The notes beneath the pieces were generated by a model. That model made no database searches and had not been told where the DNA came from. It was given only the letters and a program-made list of their open reading frames with translations. The position numbers and the translations under genes are program-made. Below, one piece after another: positions 1-5,788 of a stretch of 19,352 nt of DNA. The stretch's first letter is position 1; every line of letters begins with the position of its first letter. This DNA is from an uncultured Caryophanales bacterium (GTDB taxonomy: Bacteria > Bacillota_I > Bacilli_A > Acholeplasmatales > Anaeroplasmataceae), in assembly GCA_937885165.1 (NCBI GenBank), contig CAKZZJ010000169.1, forward strand, positions 1-19,352. The letters are read 5' to 3'.

Positions 1-55
1 TAAGAGGATACCATTTTTTCTTACTTTTGTAAGAGTGTTAAATTTTGACGTGTAC
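1..55 (-). repeat. IS66-type element end, inverted copy (left)
   Basis: These 55 bases are the exact reverse complement of 2976-3030, which is the end plus leader of the IS66-type orfA at 3057. The tip of the element would be at base 55 (TTGACGTGTAC) and its genes would run leftward out of the window. The match reaches the window edge, so the true repeat is probably longer. Seen directly: the perfect 55-base inverted repeat. Inferred: a second IS66-type copy to the left, in the opposite orientation. Confidence 0.8.
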
Positions 56-123
56 AGTACGACTCTCCCTATTAAGAAAAATTGAGGTAGGGTTGAAATC
101 CCGCTGGTGAAAATTGGCGGATT

Positions 124-201
124 AAATGATAAAAAAGATAATCATTTATTATAGTAATTTGAAACTATAACATTAGATTATCTTTTTCTTTTTTATCATA
201 C
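124..201. terminator. Long AT-rich hairpin, possible bidirectional terminator
   Basis: ATGATAAAAAAGATAATC near 127-144 pairs with GATTATCTTTTTC...TTTTTTATCAT near 176-199, and an inner stem TTATAGT/ACTATAA closes the middle. The A-run and T-run flanks would fit a terminator read from either side. It lies between two copies of the IS66-type tip (1-55 and 203-223), so it may be the 3' non-coding end of an insertion sequence. No gene is visible in 56-350. Confidence 0.45.
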
Positions 202-202
202 G

Positions 203-223
203 TGTAAAATTTTGACGTATACG
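203..223 (-). repeat. Second, diverged IS66-type tip
   Basis: GTGTAAAATTTTGACGTATAC closely resembles GTGTTAAATTTTGACGTGTAC at 35-55 (two differences) and lies in the same orientation. It could be the opposite terminal repeat of an element of the same family, left behind when most of that element was lost. Bases 56-202 would then be the terminal non-coding part of that relic. Confidence 0.55.
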
Positions 224-301
224 ATTCTGAGACTTTTATTTTAATTCTAAAAAGCTTCGATTAAAATGCAACTCGATACCAAAAACACTCGCATTTTTAT
301 A

Positions 302-329
302 TTGATTTTTTAATATTTTGTTTTATAAT
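302..329 (+). promoter_or_regulatory. Promoter of the DUF4143 ATPase gene
   Basis: TTGATT at 302-307 and a consensus TATAAT at 324-329 are separated by 16 bases. Transcription would begin near 336, giving a very short leader with AAGGGA (338-342) as the ribosome binding site before the ATG at 351. Confidence 0.55.
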
Positions 330-350
330 ATTATTGAAGGGATTGATAAT

Positions 351-1607
351 ATGTATATAAAAAGAGAAATTGAAGATTACATTAGAAAAGCATCAGCTTC
401 TTTCCAAGCAATTGTTATATATGGACCTAGACAAGTTGGAAAGTCAACAACTGTTGATATGATTTTTGGCGATAAGTTTAAATCGGTCACACTAGATGAT
501 ACAAATGAAAGAGAACTTGCTTTATCTAATCCTAAAGGTTTTCTAGAGGTTCATCCATGGCCTATAATTATTGATGAAGTTCAAAAAGCGCCCAATCTGT
601 TAAGTGAAATTAAAATAATTATAGATGACCAAAGAAAAAAGTGGCTTAAAGAAAACAAAGAAAGGGAATTAATGTTTGTTTTAACTGGTTCAAATCAGTT
701 TGAATTACAACAAGGTATTTCTGAATCATTAGCTGGTAGAGCTGCAATATTTAACATGTCGTCGATGACACAACTTGAATCCCAAAATATAATAGGAGAT
801 TTATTCAATCCGGATATTAGTGAATTACTAAAAAAAACGAATAGCACTAAAGTTCCATACAAAACGAAATCTGAAATATTTGATTACATATTCAGAGGTG
901 GAATGCCAGATATAGTTGTAGGTAATTCTGAAAGAGAATTATATTTTAAATCTTATTTTGATACATATATCGAAAAAGATGTTTTAAAATTAATTGCAGC
1001 ATCTAGTGAAATGCAATTTAGACGATTTATGTCATATTTGGCATTAAGAACTTCTCAACAAGTGAATTATGAAGTGTTTTCGAGAGAATTAGGAATAGAT
1101 AATCAAACTGTAAAAAGATGGTTATCAATATTAGTGACATCAGGTATTATTGTATTATTAGAGCCATATATGGCAAATATTTCTAATAGAATTATAAAAT
1201 CTCCAAAATTATATTTTATGGATACAGGATTTTGTGCATACTTATGCAAATGGCCAAATGCCAGAATGCTTGAAGATTGTGCTATGTCTGGAGCTTTCTT
1301 TGAAACATTTGTTGTATCAGAGGTTTTAAAGAATTTTTATAATCATAATATAGATGCTAAAAATTATTTATTCTACTATAGAGATATAGATCAAAAAGAA
1401 ATTGATTTGCTATATGTATTAAATAATACTATTTATCCAATAGAAGTAAAAAAAGGGCAGCAACCAACTAAACCAACAAAAAATTTTAATGTACTATCTA
1501 AATATGGTATGGAGATTAAACCTGGGTTGATTATCGATACTTGTGATGCAATTAGGCCAATAAATGAAAAAGCATATTCATATCCAGTATTTATGTTGGG
1601 GATTTAA
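351..1607 (+). CDS. AAA+ ATPase, AAA_14/DUF4143 family
   Basis: Protein of 418 residues, the usual length for this widespread but functionally unproven family of ATPases with a C-terminal DUF4143 domain. Visible motifs are Walker A GPRQVGKS (25-32), Walker B IIIDEVQ (72-78), a sensor-1-like LTGSNQ (111-116) and a possible arginine finger in LAGRA (about 130). A helix-turn-helix-like stretch lies at about 240-265 and precedes DUF4143. The C-terminus has E350, D352 and IEVKKG (364-369), which resemble a PD-(D/E)XK nuclease core. The ATG at 351 is chosen over the upstream in-frame extension because of its RBS and because the protein family begins near here. It has its own promoter, stands alone, and lies between two IS66-type ends, so it is probably mobile cargo. 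The gene is intact although its neighbour is broken. Role unknown; nucleic-acid or stress/defence-related function is only a guess. Confidence 0.85.
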   Translation: MYIKREIEDYIRKASASFQAIVIYGPRQVGKSTTVDMIFGDKFKSVTLDDTNERELALSNPKGFLEVHPWPIIIDEVQKAPNLLSEIKIIIDDQRKKWLKENKERELMFVLTGSNQFELQQGISESLAGRAAIFNMSSMTQLESQNIIGDLFNPDISELLKKTNSTKVPYKTKSEIFDYIFRGGMPDIVVGNSERELYFKSYFDTYIEKDVLKLIAASSEMQFRRFMSYLALRTSQQVNYEVFSRELGIDNQTVKRWLSILVTSGIIVLLEPYMANISNRIIKSPKLYFMDTGFCAYLCKWPNARMLEDCAMSGAFFETFVVSEVLKNFYNHNIDAKNYLFYYRDIDQKEIDLLYVLNNTIYPIEVKKGQQPTKPTKNFNVLSKYGMEIKPGLIIDTCDAIRPINEKAYSYPVFMLGI

Positions 1608-1673
1608 TTCTAATTTAGATAGGCATGAACTCCTAGATGGAAATAAATTATTTAAATTTAAAGAGTGATTAGT

Positions 1674-2438
1674 ATGATAAAAATATTAAAAGATATAGAT
1701 GAGTATATATTTTTTATAAACAAAATTAATAAAACTGATAATTATTCTGATCCAATGCTTTCGAATGAAGTTCAAATAAAAAATAATTTGCTAGAATCAG
1801 TTAATAAAAAAGATAATATTATTTTTGGAATATTTGATCATAATAATAACATTATTGGTTTCTTTGTGTTTTTAGTTATAGAAGAAGAAAAATATGCAGA
1901 AATGATTGTTGGATTATCTGATAATGAATTAGCTTATTATGAATTATTTAATTACTTATTTGATAATTATAAAGGTTATAATATCGATTTTGTTTATAAT
2001 CCAAATAATGATTACTTAAATAAATATTTAAAAGAAAATAATGCTATTTTTGAAGTTGAGCAACAAAAGATGCAATTAATTAAATTTAATAATATCAAAA
2101 GAAAAAATAAAGTTATATTATATTCTGATAATTATAAAGAAGAATACATAAAACTCCATTTAAAGGATACATATTGGACATGAGAAAAGATATTAACTGT
2201 ATTTGATAAATTTAGAGTTATATTAGCAATTGTAGATAATGATGTTTTTGTTAAAGAAGAATATAGGAATATTGGTATAGCAACTGATACGTTATCATAT
2301 GCTATAGAACTTGATAAGAACAAAAGAATTATGCTACTTGTTGATATTAATAATGAAAAAGCAATTCGATTATATGAAAAATTAGGATTTGAAAAAGTTA
2401 AAGGTAATAATATAACAGATAATTTAAAAATAAAATAA
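1674..2438 (+). pseudogene. GNAT acetyltransferase pseudogene (in-frame stop and internal deletion)
   Basis: Reading from the ATG at 1674, an open frame of 169 residues stops at TGA 2181-2183 after HLKDTYWT. The same frame continues without another stop to TAA at 2436-2438 and encodes the end of a GNAT fold: VKEEYRNIGIATDTLSYA is the acetyl-CoA-binding motif A, and NEKAIRLYEKLGFEK is the classic motif B end. The TGA is most simply a GGA (Gly) to TGA change. Between AIVDNDV and FVKEEYRN about 15-20 residues expected before motif A (the IGY...DLF strand region) seem to be missing in frame. Two independent lesions mean the gene is dead or makes only an N-terminal fragment. An upstream GTG at 1665 is also in frame but has no better RBS. 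Substrate cannot be told. Confidence 0.8.
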
Positions 2439-2456
2439 CCATATGTGTTATGTATC

Positions 2457-2511
2457 CGAACCAATTTTAAGGAAATGGCCAATTTAAAGGATAATATTAA
2501 AATGTGGTTCG
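2457..2511. repeat. Imperfect inverted repeat, 14-15 base arms
   Basis: CGAACCAATTTTAA (2457-2470) pairs with TTAAAATGTGGTTCG (2497-2511) with a single one-base bulge, enclosing 26 bases. It follows the GNAT pseudogene directly. It has no T-run, so it is not a plain terminator. It could be a small miniature-repeat remnant or an RNA stem. Confidence 0.5.
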
Positions 2512-2551
2512 CTGTTAACCCCTAAGGTTCACCATTCTTAATGTACAGCAT

Positions 2552-2579
2552 AAATGCCCACCAAAAATGGGCATTTTTC
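2552..2579 (+). terminator. Rho-independent terminator
   Basis: AAATGCCCA (2552-2560) pairs perfectly with TGGGCATTT (2568-2576) around a 7-base loop, followed by a T-rich tail. It would end transcription from the ATPase/GNAT unit. Confidence 0.8.
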
Positions 2580-2667
2580 TTAGTTTAAATATCTAAATCA
2601 ATACTTTTTCGACAAATATGTAATGTAGGCCATTCAAAATCATCTACAAATATAAGTGCAAAAATAA

Positions 2668-2733
2668 GTTTGAATCCCAACCTCGTCTCACCACCGACAC
2701 TGCCTCTCCATCGGAGGTGTATGGTGTTCAAAC
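2668..2733. repeat. GC-rich nested palindrome, unidentified
   Basis: GTTTGAA (2668-2674) pairs with TTCAAAC (2727-2733). Inside this, CACCA (2689-2693) pairs with TGGTG (2722-2726), directly stacked on the outer stem on the right side, and an inner ACA...CCTC can pair with GAGG-TGT. The segment is far richer in G and C than the DNA around it. It could be a structured RNA, a recombination site or the end of a lost mobile element. It resembles no RNA family that I can name with confidence. Confidence 0.5.
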
Positions 2734-2752
2734 TAAAAAAAGAGCAAATTAA

Positions 2753-2790
2753 AACCTATGATCATCTCTTAATAGAGGTTCTTTTTCTTC
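2753..2790 (+). terminator. Possible terminator after the GC-rich palindrome
   Basis: AACCTAT (about 2753-2759) can pair with ATAGAGGTT (about 2772-2780) with a two-base bulge, followed by CTTTTTCTTCTT. This suggests that a transcript through 2668-2733 could end here. The stem is weak. Confidence 0.4.
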
Positions 2791-2802
2791 TTACACACGA
2801 AA

Positions 2803-2863
2803 GTGTGTTTCAAGGGTGTTTCACTTTTTCGTTAGGGTGTTTCAAAATTTAAAGGGTGTTTCA
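2803..2863 (+). repeat. Four phased direct repeats of G(G/T)GTGTTTCA type
   Basis: GTGTGTTTCA at 2803 and GGGTGTTTCA at 2814, 2835 and 2854 share the core GTGTTTCA. Start-to-start spacings are 11, 21 and 19 bases, close to one, two and two helical turns, so all copies present on about the same face of the DNA. The first copy also forms an ACACAC-GAAA-GTGTGT hairpin at 2793-2808. Arrays of this kind fit protein-binding sites, such as the multiple transposase sites at the ends of IS21-type elements or a repressor/replication array. The owner is not identified. Confidence 0.6.
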
Positions 2864-2903
2864 TTTGTATTACTATAGTTGTGGCTATACATATTAGAAC
2901 AAT

Positions 2904-2934
2904 CAGATTGATACAAATTATCAGTCTGTTTTTT
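2904..2934 (+). terminator. Rho-independent terminator
   Basis: CAGATTGATA (2904-2913) pairs with TATCAGTCTG (2919-2928) with one G-T pair and a five-base loop, followed immediately by a run of six T. No gene precedes it, so the gene or RNA it once served has been lost or is the non-coding stretch before it. Confidence 0.65.
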
Positions 2935-2938
2935 AATG

Positions 2939-2956
2939 GGTTCGAATCCCACCGTC
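2939..2956 (+). other. tRNA T-arm-like fragment
   Basis: TGGGTTCGAATCCCA has a four-base-pair stem with the canonical 7-base loop TTCGAAT of a tRNA or tmRNA T-arm. No matching acceptor, D or anticodon arm is present upstream. It may be a scar of integration into a tRNA or tmRNA 3' end, or chance. Confidence 0.3.
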
Positions 2957-2975
2957 AATATATTTTTAATAAAAA

Positions 2976-3030
2976 GTACACGTCAAAATTTAACACTCTT
3001 ACAAAAGTAAGAAAAAATGGTATCCTCTTA
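2976..3030 (+). repeat. IS66-type element end and orfA leader (right copy)
   Basis: Exact reverse complement of 1-55. It begins GTACACGTCAAAATTTAACA and runs to just before the orfA ribosome binding site, so it contains the terminal repeat of the element and part of the untranslated leader. The diverged tip at 203-223 supports the first about 21 bases as the real terminal repeat. Confidence 0.8.
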
Positions 3031-3056
3031 GGTGAAAACTTAGGAGGATTTTATTT

Positions 3057-3452
3057 ATGTCAAAAAAAGAAGAAAAACATAGGAGATTTACAGATCAAGA
3101 AAGATATGAGCATTGTAGAAAATATAAGATCTCAGGATTAACCTTAACAGAATATGCAGAAATGAATGGCTTATGCAGAACAACATTAGGTGATTGGGTA
3201 GCTGCATACAATAACATTAATGGTAAATTTATTAATGTAACAACAGTAAGTGATAAGGAAAACGAACTTATAGATAATGGAGCATATAGAGTTAATATGT
3301 TAGGAGAAATTGAAAAATTCAAAAAGAGTAGTCATTTTTCGAGATTTGATCATTCAGTAGTGGTGATTGAATATAAAGATATAAAGTTAACAACATCCCT
3401 ACAACAAGCTGAAGTATTACTCGGGAGGATATTAGATGATCAAGTTCGATGA
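3057..3452 (+). CDS. tnpA: IS66 family accessory protein TnpA (OrfA)
   Basis: 131-residue protein with the IS66 OrfA layout: a basic N-terminal helix-turn-helix (FTDQERYEHCRKY, then LTEYAEMNGLCRTTLGDWVAAY, residues about 11-52) and a variable C-terminus. The RBS AGGAGG (about 3041-3046) and the ATG at 3057 follow the terminal repeat directly, as in this family. Its last 17 bases overlap the start of orfB, the usual IS66 translational coupling. OrfA is a small DNA-binding helper of IS66 transposition. The element is dead because orfB is cut short and the transposase gene tnpC is missing, so this orphan helper may still bind ends of related elements elsewhere. Confidence 0.85.
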   Translation: MSKKEEKHRRFTDQERYEHCRKYKISGLTLTEYAEMNGLCRTTLGDWVAAYNNINGKFINVTTVSDKENELIDNGAYRVNMLGEIEKFKKSSHFSRFDHSVVVIEYKDIKLTTSLQQAEVLLGRILDDQVR

Positions 3453-3531
3453 AAACAAAAACAAATCTTACCAGCTGCTATCTGGTGGAATTTTAAGCTT
3501 TAAACTGCGCAAAATATCACAACAATTATAA
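3436..3531 (+). pseudogene. tnpB: IS66 OrfB (TnpB) remnant
   Basis: The ATG at 3436 overlaps the end of orfA and has GGGAGG at 3423-3428. The first residues MIKFDENKNK match the start of IS66 OrfB proteins, but the frame diverges after about ten codons and stops at 3529-3531 (31 residues against about 110-120 usual). The break in homology at about 3465 marks a deletion that also removed tnpC and the far end of the element. Confidence 0.65.
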
Positions 3532-3639
3532 ATTGCTCAGTATGTTTTTGATGCTAATGACATAGTCAATCACCCTCATTTCATAAACTTTTCTATATAG
3601 ATAAAATTTTTGATTTTTACTTAAAAATTTCAAAACTAC

Positions 3640-3722
3640 AAAAGGAGGATTAAACAAAAATGCTGGGAAAATAATAATTTATGAAGACATTATAGAGAAA
3701 GTAATCATAAAGGCTTGGTGGT
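3640..3722 (+). pseudogene. Orphan RBS with decayed reading frame
   Basis: A strong AAAGGAGG (3640-3647) precedes an ATG at 3660 that meets a stop after four codons. A neighbouring frame across 3653-3722 reads NAGKIIIYEDIIEKVIIKAWW before a stop. This looks like the start of a gene broken by small indels. The original gene is not recognised. Confidence 0.3.
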
Positions 3723-3725
3723 AAT

Positions 3726-3988
3726 TTGGATAAGAAAGAATATTTAAGTAGATATCATAATTTAATTGAAAAGATTGAAAGAAGCAGTATATTGTCTTTT
3801 GTGAGAAACGATAACGTTCAATTCCTAGACAGGACTTTCCTCAAGAAATGTTAATAGAGAGTGTGATAAAAAAACAAATTGAATTAATTATTGCTATCTT
3901 TATTATTTGCATTAATATTTTTGCCGATTTTAGCGATATAGCTGTGGTGCTAAACGTTGTCAATTTCCTTGACAAAAGACGTATTTAA
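3726..3988 (+). pseudogene. Unrecognised frameshifted gene fragment
   Basis: Two overlapping frames join into one plausible protein. From TTG 3726 the frame reads LDKKEYLSRYHNLIEKIERS and stops at 3852-3854. The frame opening near 3836 reads FPQEMLIESVIKKQIELIIA, then a hydrophobic stretch, and stops at 3986-3988. One indel near 3835-3845 would restore a single frame. The fragment overlaps the promoter of the next gene, so it is most likely debris. An alternative is a genuine short membrane peptide from ATG 3848 (46 residues). Function unknown. Confidence 0.35.
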
Positions 3989-3997
3989 TGATAAACT
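3957..3997 (+). promoter_or_regulatory. SDR gene promoter with palindromic operator
   Basis: TTGACA (3969-3974) and TAAACT (3992-3997) are 17 bases apart. The -35 forms the right arm of a perfect inverted repeat TTGTCAA-TTTCC-TTGACAA (3957-3975), a good candidate for a repressor site because a bound dimer would cover the -35. No regulator gene is adjacent, so the factor is unknown. Confidence 0.7.
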
Positions 3998-4044
3998 AAA
4001 AGAGTTGTGGAATAAGCACAAAAAAGAAAAATGAGAGGTTAAAA

Positions 4045-4839
4045 ATGAAAAAATATTTTGATTACACGGGAAAAGTAGTAGTTATTACTGGCGCATCTTC
4101 AGGCTTAGGAAAACAGATGGCTGAAGGTTTTGCTGCAGTAAACGCAAATCTTGTATTACTTGCAAGAAGAGTTGAAAGACTAGAAGAATTAGCAAAAGAA
4201 CTTCATGCTAAATATGGTGTTGATGTATTACCGGTAAAATGCGATGTTACAAGTGATGAATCAATAGCTAATGCTGTTGAAGAAACTAAAAAGCATTTTG
4301 GTCATGCAGAAGTATTAGTTAATGATGCTGGTGGCGAAAAAGGTACAGGGACTCCATTATTAGATTTCCAAAACAGTGACTGGGAATTTACTTTAAATCT
4401 AGATTTAACTTCTGTATTTAAAGTTTCAAGAGGTTTTGGTAATTTAATGAAGGAAGGCATCGCAGCTAATAAACAGACATATGGTCGTATTATTAATATC
4501 GCATCTATTTATGGCCTTGTAGGAAATACTGCTTTACCTACTATTGCATATCATACAACTAAAGGTGGAGTTGTTAACTTCACAAGAGGTGCAGCTGCAG
4601 AACTTGCTACATCAGGTATCACTGTTAATGCAATTTGCCCAGGATATTTCTATACAGAATTAACTGAAGAAACATTAAAAAGCGATTACTTCCAGGAATT
4701 TGCCCATCGTACAGTTCCTATGCAAAGATATGGTAATCCAGGTGAATTAAATTCTGTTGCCATCTTCTTAGGTGCAGAAGAATCAAGCTATATCACAGGT
4801 CAAAGCATCGCTGTTGATGGTGGATATACTGCAGTTTAA
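4045..4839 (+). CDS. Short-chain dehydrogenase/reductase
   Basis: 264-residue classical SDR. Visible motifs are the Rossmann TGASSGLG (15-22), CDVT (66-69), NDAGG (93-97, where most relatives have NNAG), the catalytic Ser154 (NIAS), Tyr169 and Lys173 (YHTTK), and the C-terminal GQSIAVDGG. The pair Arg41-Arg42 after the second strand favours NADP(H) over NAD(H). The overall pattern is close to gluconate 5-dehydrogenase and related sugar or hydroxysteroid SDRs, but the substrate cannot be read from sequence. It is a single-gene unit with its own promoter and terminator, GAGAGG RBS at 4033-4038. It lies just before a NADPH-producing NfnAB operon, so the two could share redox logic, though they are separated by a terminator. 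Confidence 0.9.
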   Translation: MKKYFDYTGKVVVITGASSGLGKQMAEGFAAVNANLVLLARRVERLEELAKELHAKYGVDVLPVKCDVTSDESIANAVEETKKHFGHAEVLVNDAGGEKGTGTPLLDFQNSDWEFTLNLDLTSVFKVSRGFGNLMKEGIAANKQTYGRIINIASIYGLVGNTALPTIAYHTTKGGVVNFTRGAAAELATSGITVNAICPGYFYTELTEETLKSDYFQEFAHRTVPMQRYGNPGELNSVAIFLGAEESSYITGQSIAVDGGYTAV

Positions 4840-4864
4840 TAAAGTTTATTCATAAGTTGAAATT

Positions 4865-4900
4865 AAATGGACAGCCCCTAGCTGGTTGTCCATTTATTTT
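4865..4900 (+). terminator. SDR gene terminator
   Basis: AAATGGACAGCC (4865-4876) pairs with GGTTGTCCATTT (4884-4895) with one G-T pair and a 7-base loop, followed by ATTTT. Confidence 0.8.
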
Positions 4901-4930
4901 GGAAATATTATTTTCGGAGGAAAATGTTAT

Positions 4931-5788
4931 ATGTATAAAATATTAAGAAAAAAGGTTCTTAATCCAACAGTAACTCAGATGGAAATTTATGCACCACTTG
5001 TTGCTAATAAAGCAAAAGCTGGTCAGTTCATTATCTTAAGAGTTGATGAAGAAGGAGAAAGAATACCATTAACTGTTGCTGGAACAAACAAAGAAGACGG
5101 AAGCGTTAAAATCATTTTCCAAGTTGTTGGTGCGACAACTGAAAAATTAAACCACAAGAATGAAGGCGAATACATTCAGGATTTTGTAGGACCTCTTGGT
5201 GTTGCAACTCACATTGATGGTTTAAAAAAGGTTTGTGTAGTTGGCGGTGGTGTTGGTTGTGCTATTGCCATGCCGGTTGCTCAGGCATTACATAAGGCTG
5301 GTGCCGAGGTTACAAGTATTATCGGTTTTAGAAACAAAGATTTATTAATTTTAGAAGATGAATTTAAAGAATGCTCTAATAAGGTTGTAGTAATGACTGA
5401 TGATGGTTCTTATGGTAGAAATGGTAATGTTACCGTTCCTTTAAAAGAAATGTTAGAAGCAGGAGAAAAATTCGATATGGTTATTACAATCGGACCACTT
5501 ATCATGATGAAGTTTGTTGTATTAACTGTAAAACCTTTTGATATTCCAGTTACAGCATCAATGAATCCTATTATGATTGACGGAACTGGAATGTGTGGTT
5601 GCTGCCGTCTAACATTAAATCGCGATGGAAAGAAAATCACTAAATTTGCATGTGTAGATGGTCCAGACTTCAATGGATACGAAATTGATTTTGATGAAGC
5701 TATGTCAAGAGGCCGTATGTATGTTGATTTTGAAAGAAAAGCACATGAAGAGACATGCAATCTATTTAAAATGGGAGGACAAAAATAA
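4931..5788 (+). CDS. nfnA: NfnA-type ferredoxin-NADP+ reductase subunit alpha (FNR-like, FAD/[2Fe-2S])
   Basis: 285-residue protein of the dihydroorotate dehydrogenase electron-transfer/FNR family, partner of the next gene. Features are the FAD-binding RIPLTVAG (44-51), the nucleotide-binding GGGVGCA (105-111), and a C-terminal iron-sulphur site MIDGTGMCGCCR with C222, C225 and a distant C241. A nearby Asp is a likely fourth ligand, as reported for Thermotoga NfnA. C224 is an extra cysteine where relatives usually have alanine. In the family this subunit binds NAD(H) and, together with NfnB, couples NADH and reduced ferredoxin to NADP+ reduction in the cytoplasm. The ATG at 4931 is chosen because GGAGG lies at 4916-4920; an upstream TTG in the same frame falls in the preceding terminator. 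The stop overlaps the next start by one base. The same fold also serves sulfide dehydrogenase-type enzymes. Confidence 0.85.
   Translation: MYKILRKKVLNPTVTQMEIYAPLVANKAKAGQFIILRVDEEGERIPLTVAGTNKEDGSVKIIFQVVGATTEKLNHKNEGEYIQDFVGPLGVATHIDGLKKVCVVGGGVGCAIAMPVAQALHKAGAEVTSIIGFRNKDLLILEDEFKECSNKVVVMTDDGSYGRNGNVTVPLKEMLEAGEKFDMVITIGPLIMMKFVVLTVKPFDIPVTASMNPIMIDGTGMCGCCRLTLNRDGKKITKFACVDGPDFNGYEIDFDEAMSRGRMYVDFERKAHEETCNLFKMGGQK

Noticed and set aside
263..297. Terminator AAAATGC/GCATTTT before the ATPase promoter
   Set aside because: The stem is only seven AT-rich pairs with a 21-base loop; possible but not supported enough to list.
2181..2183. UGA read as tryptophan or recoded
   Set aside because: All tryptophans in the clear genes are TGG, TGA is a true stop at 13700-13702 and 3450-3452, and the GNAT frame carries a second lesion.
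2132..2482. Minus-strand open frame opposite the GNAT pseudogene
   Set aside because: Low-complexity hydrophobic translation, no RBS or family motif, and the plus strand clearly encodes GNAT sequence here.
2888..2964. Complete tRNA ending at the T-arm-like motif
   Set aside because: No acceptor partner, anticodon arm or D-arm upstream; the space is filled by a terminator hairpin.
2670..3141. Two short plus-strand open frames (2670-2852 and 2881-3141)
   Set aside because: They run through the palindrome, phased repeats, terminators and the IS66 end, have no RBS, and show no protein-like composition.
3601..3620. Decayed right end of the IS66 element (TAAAATTTTTGATTTTTAC)
   Set aside because: Resembles the tip at 203-223 only in its AT-rich part and lacks the GACGTRTAC core; too weak to call.
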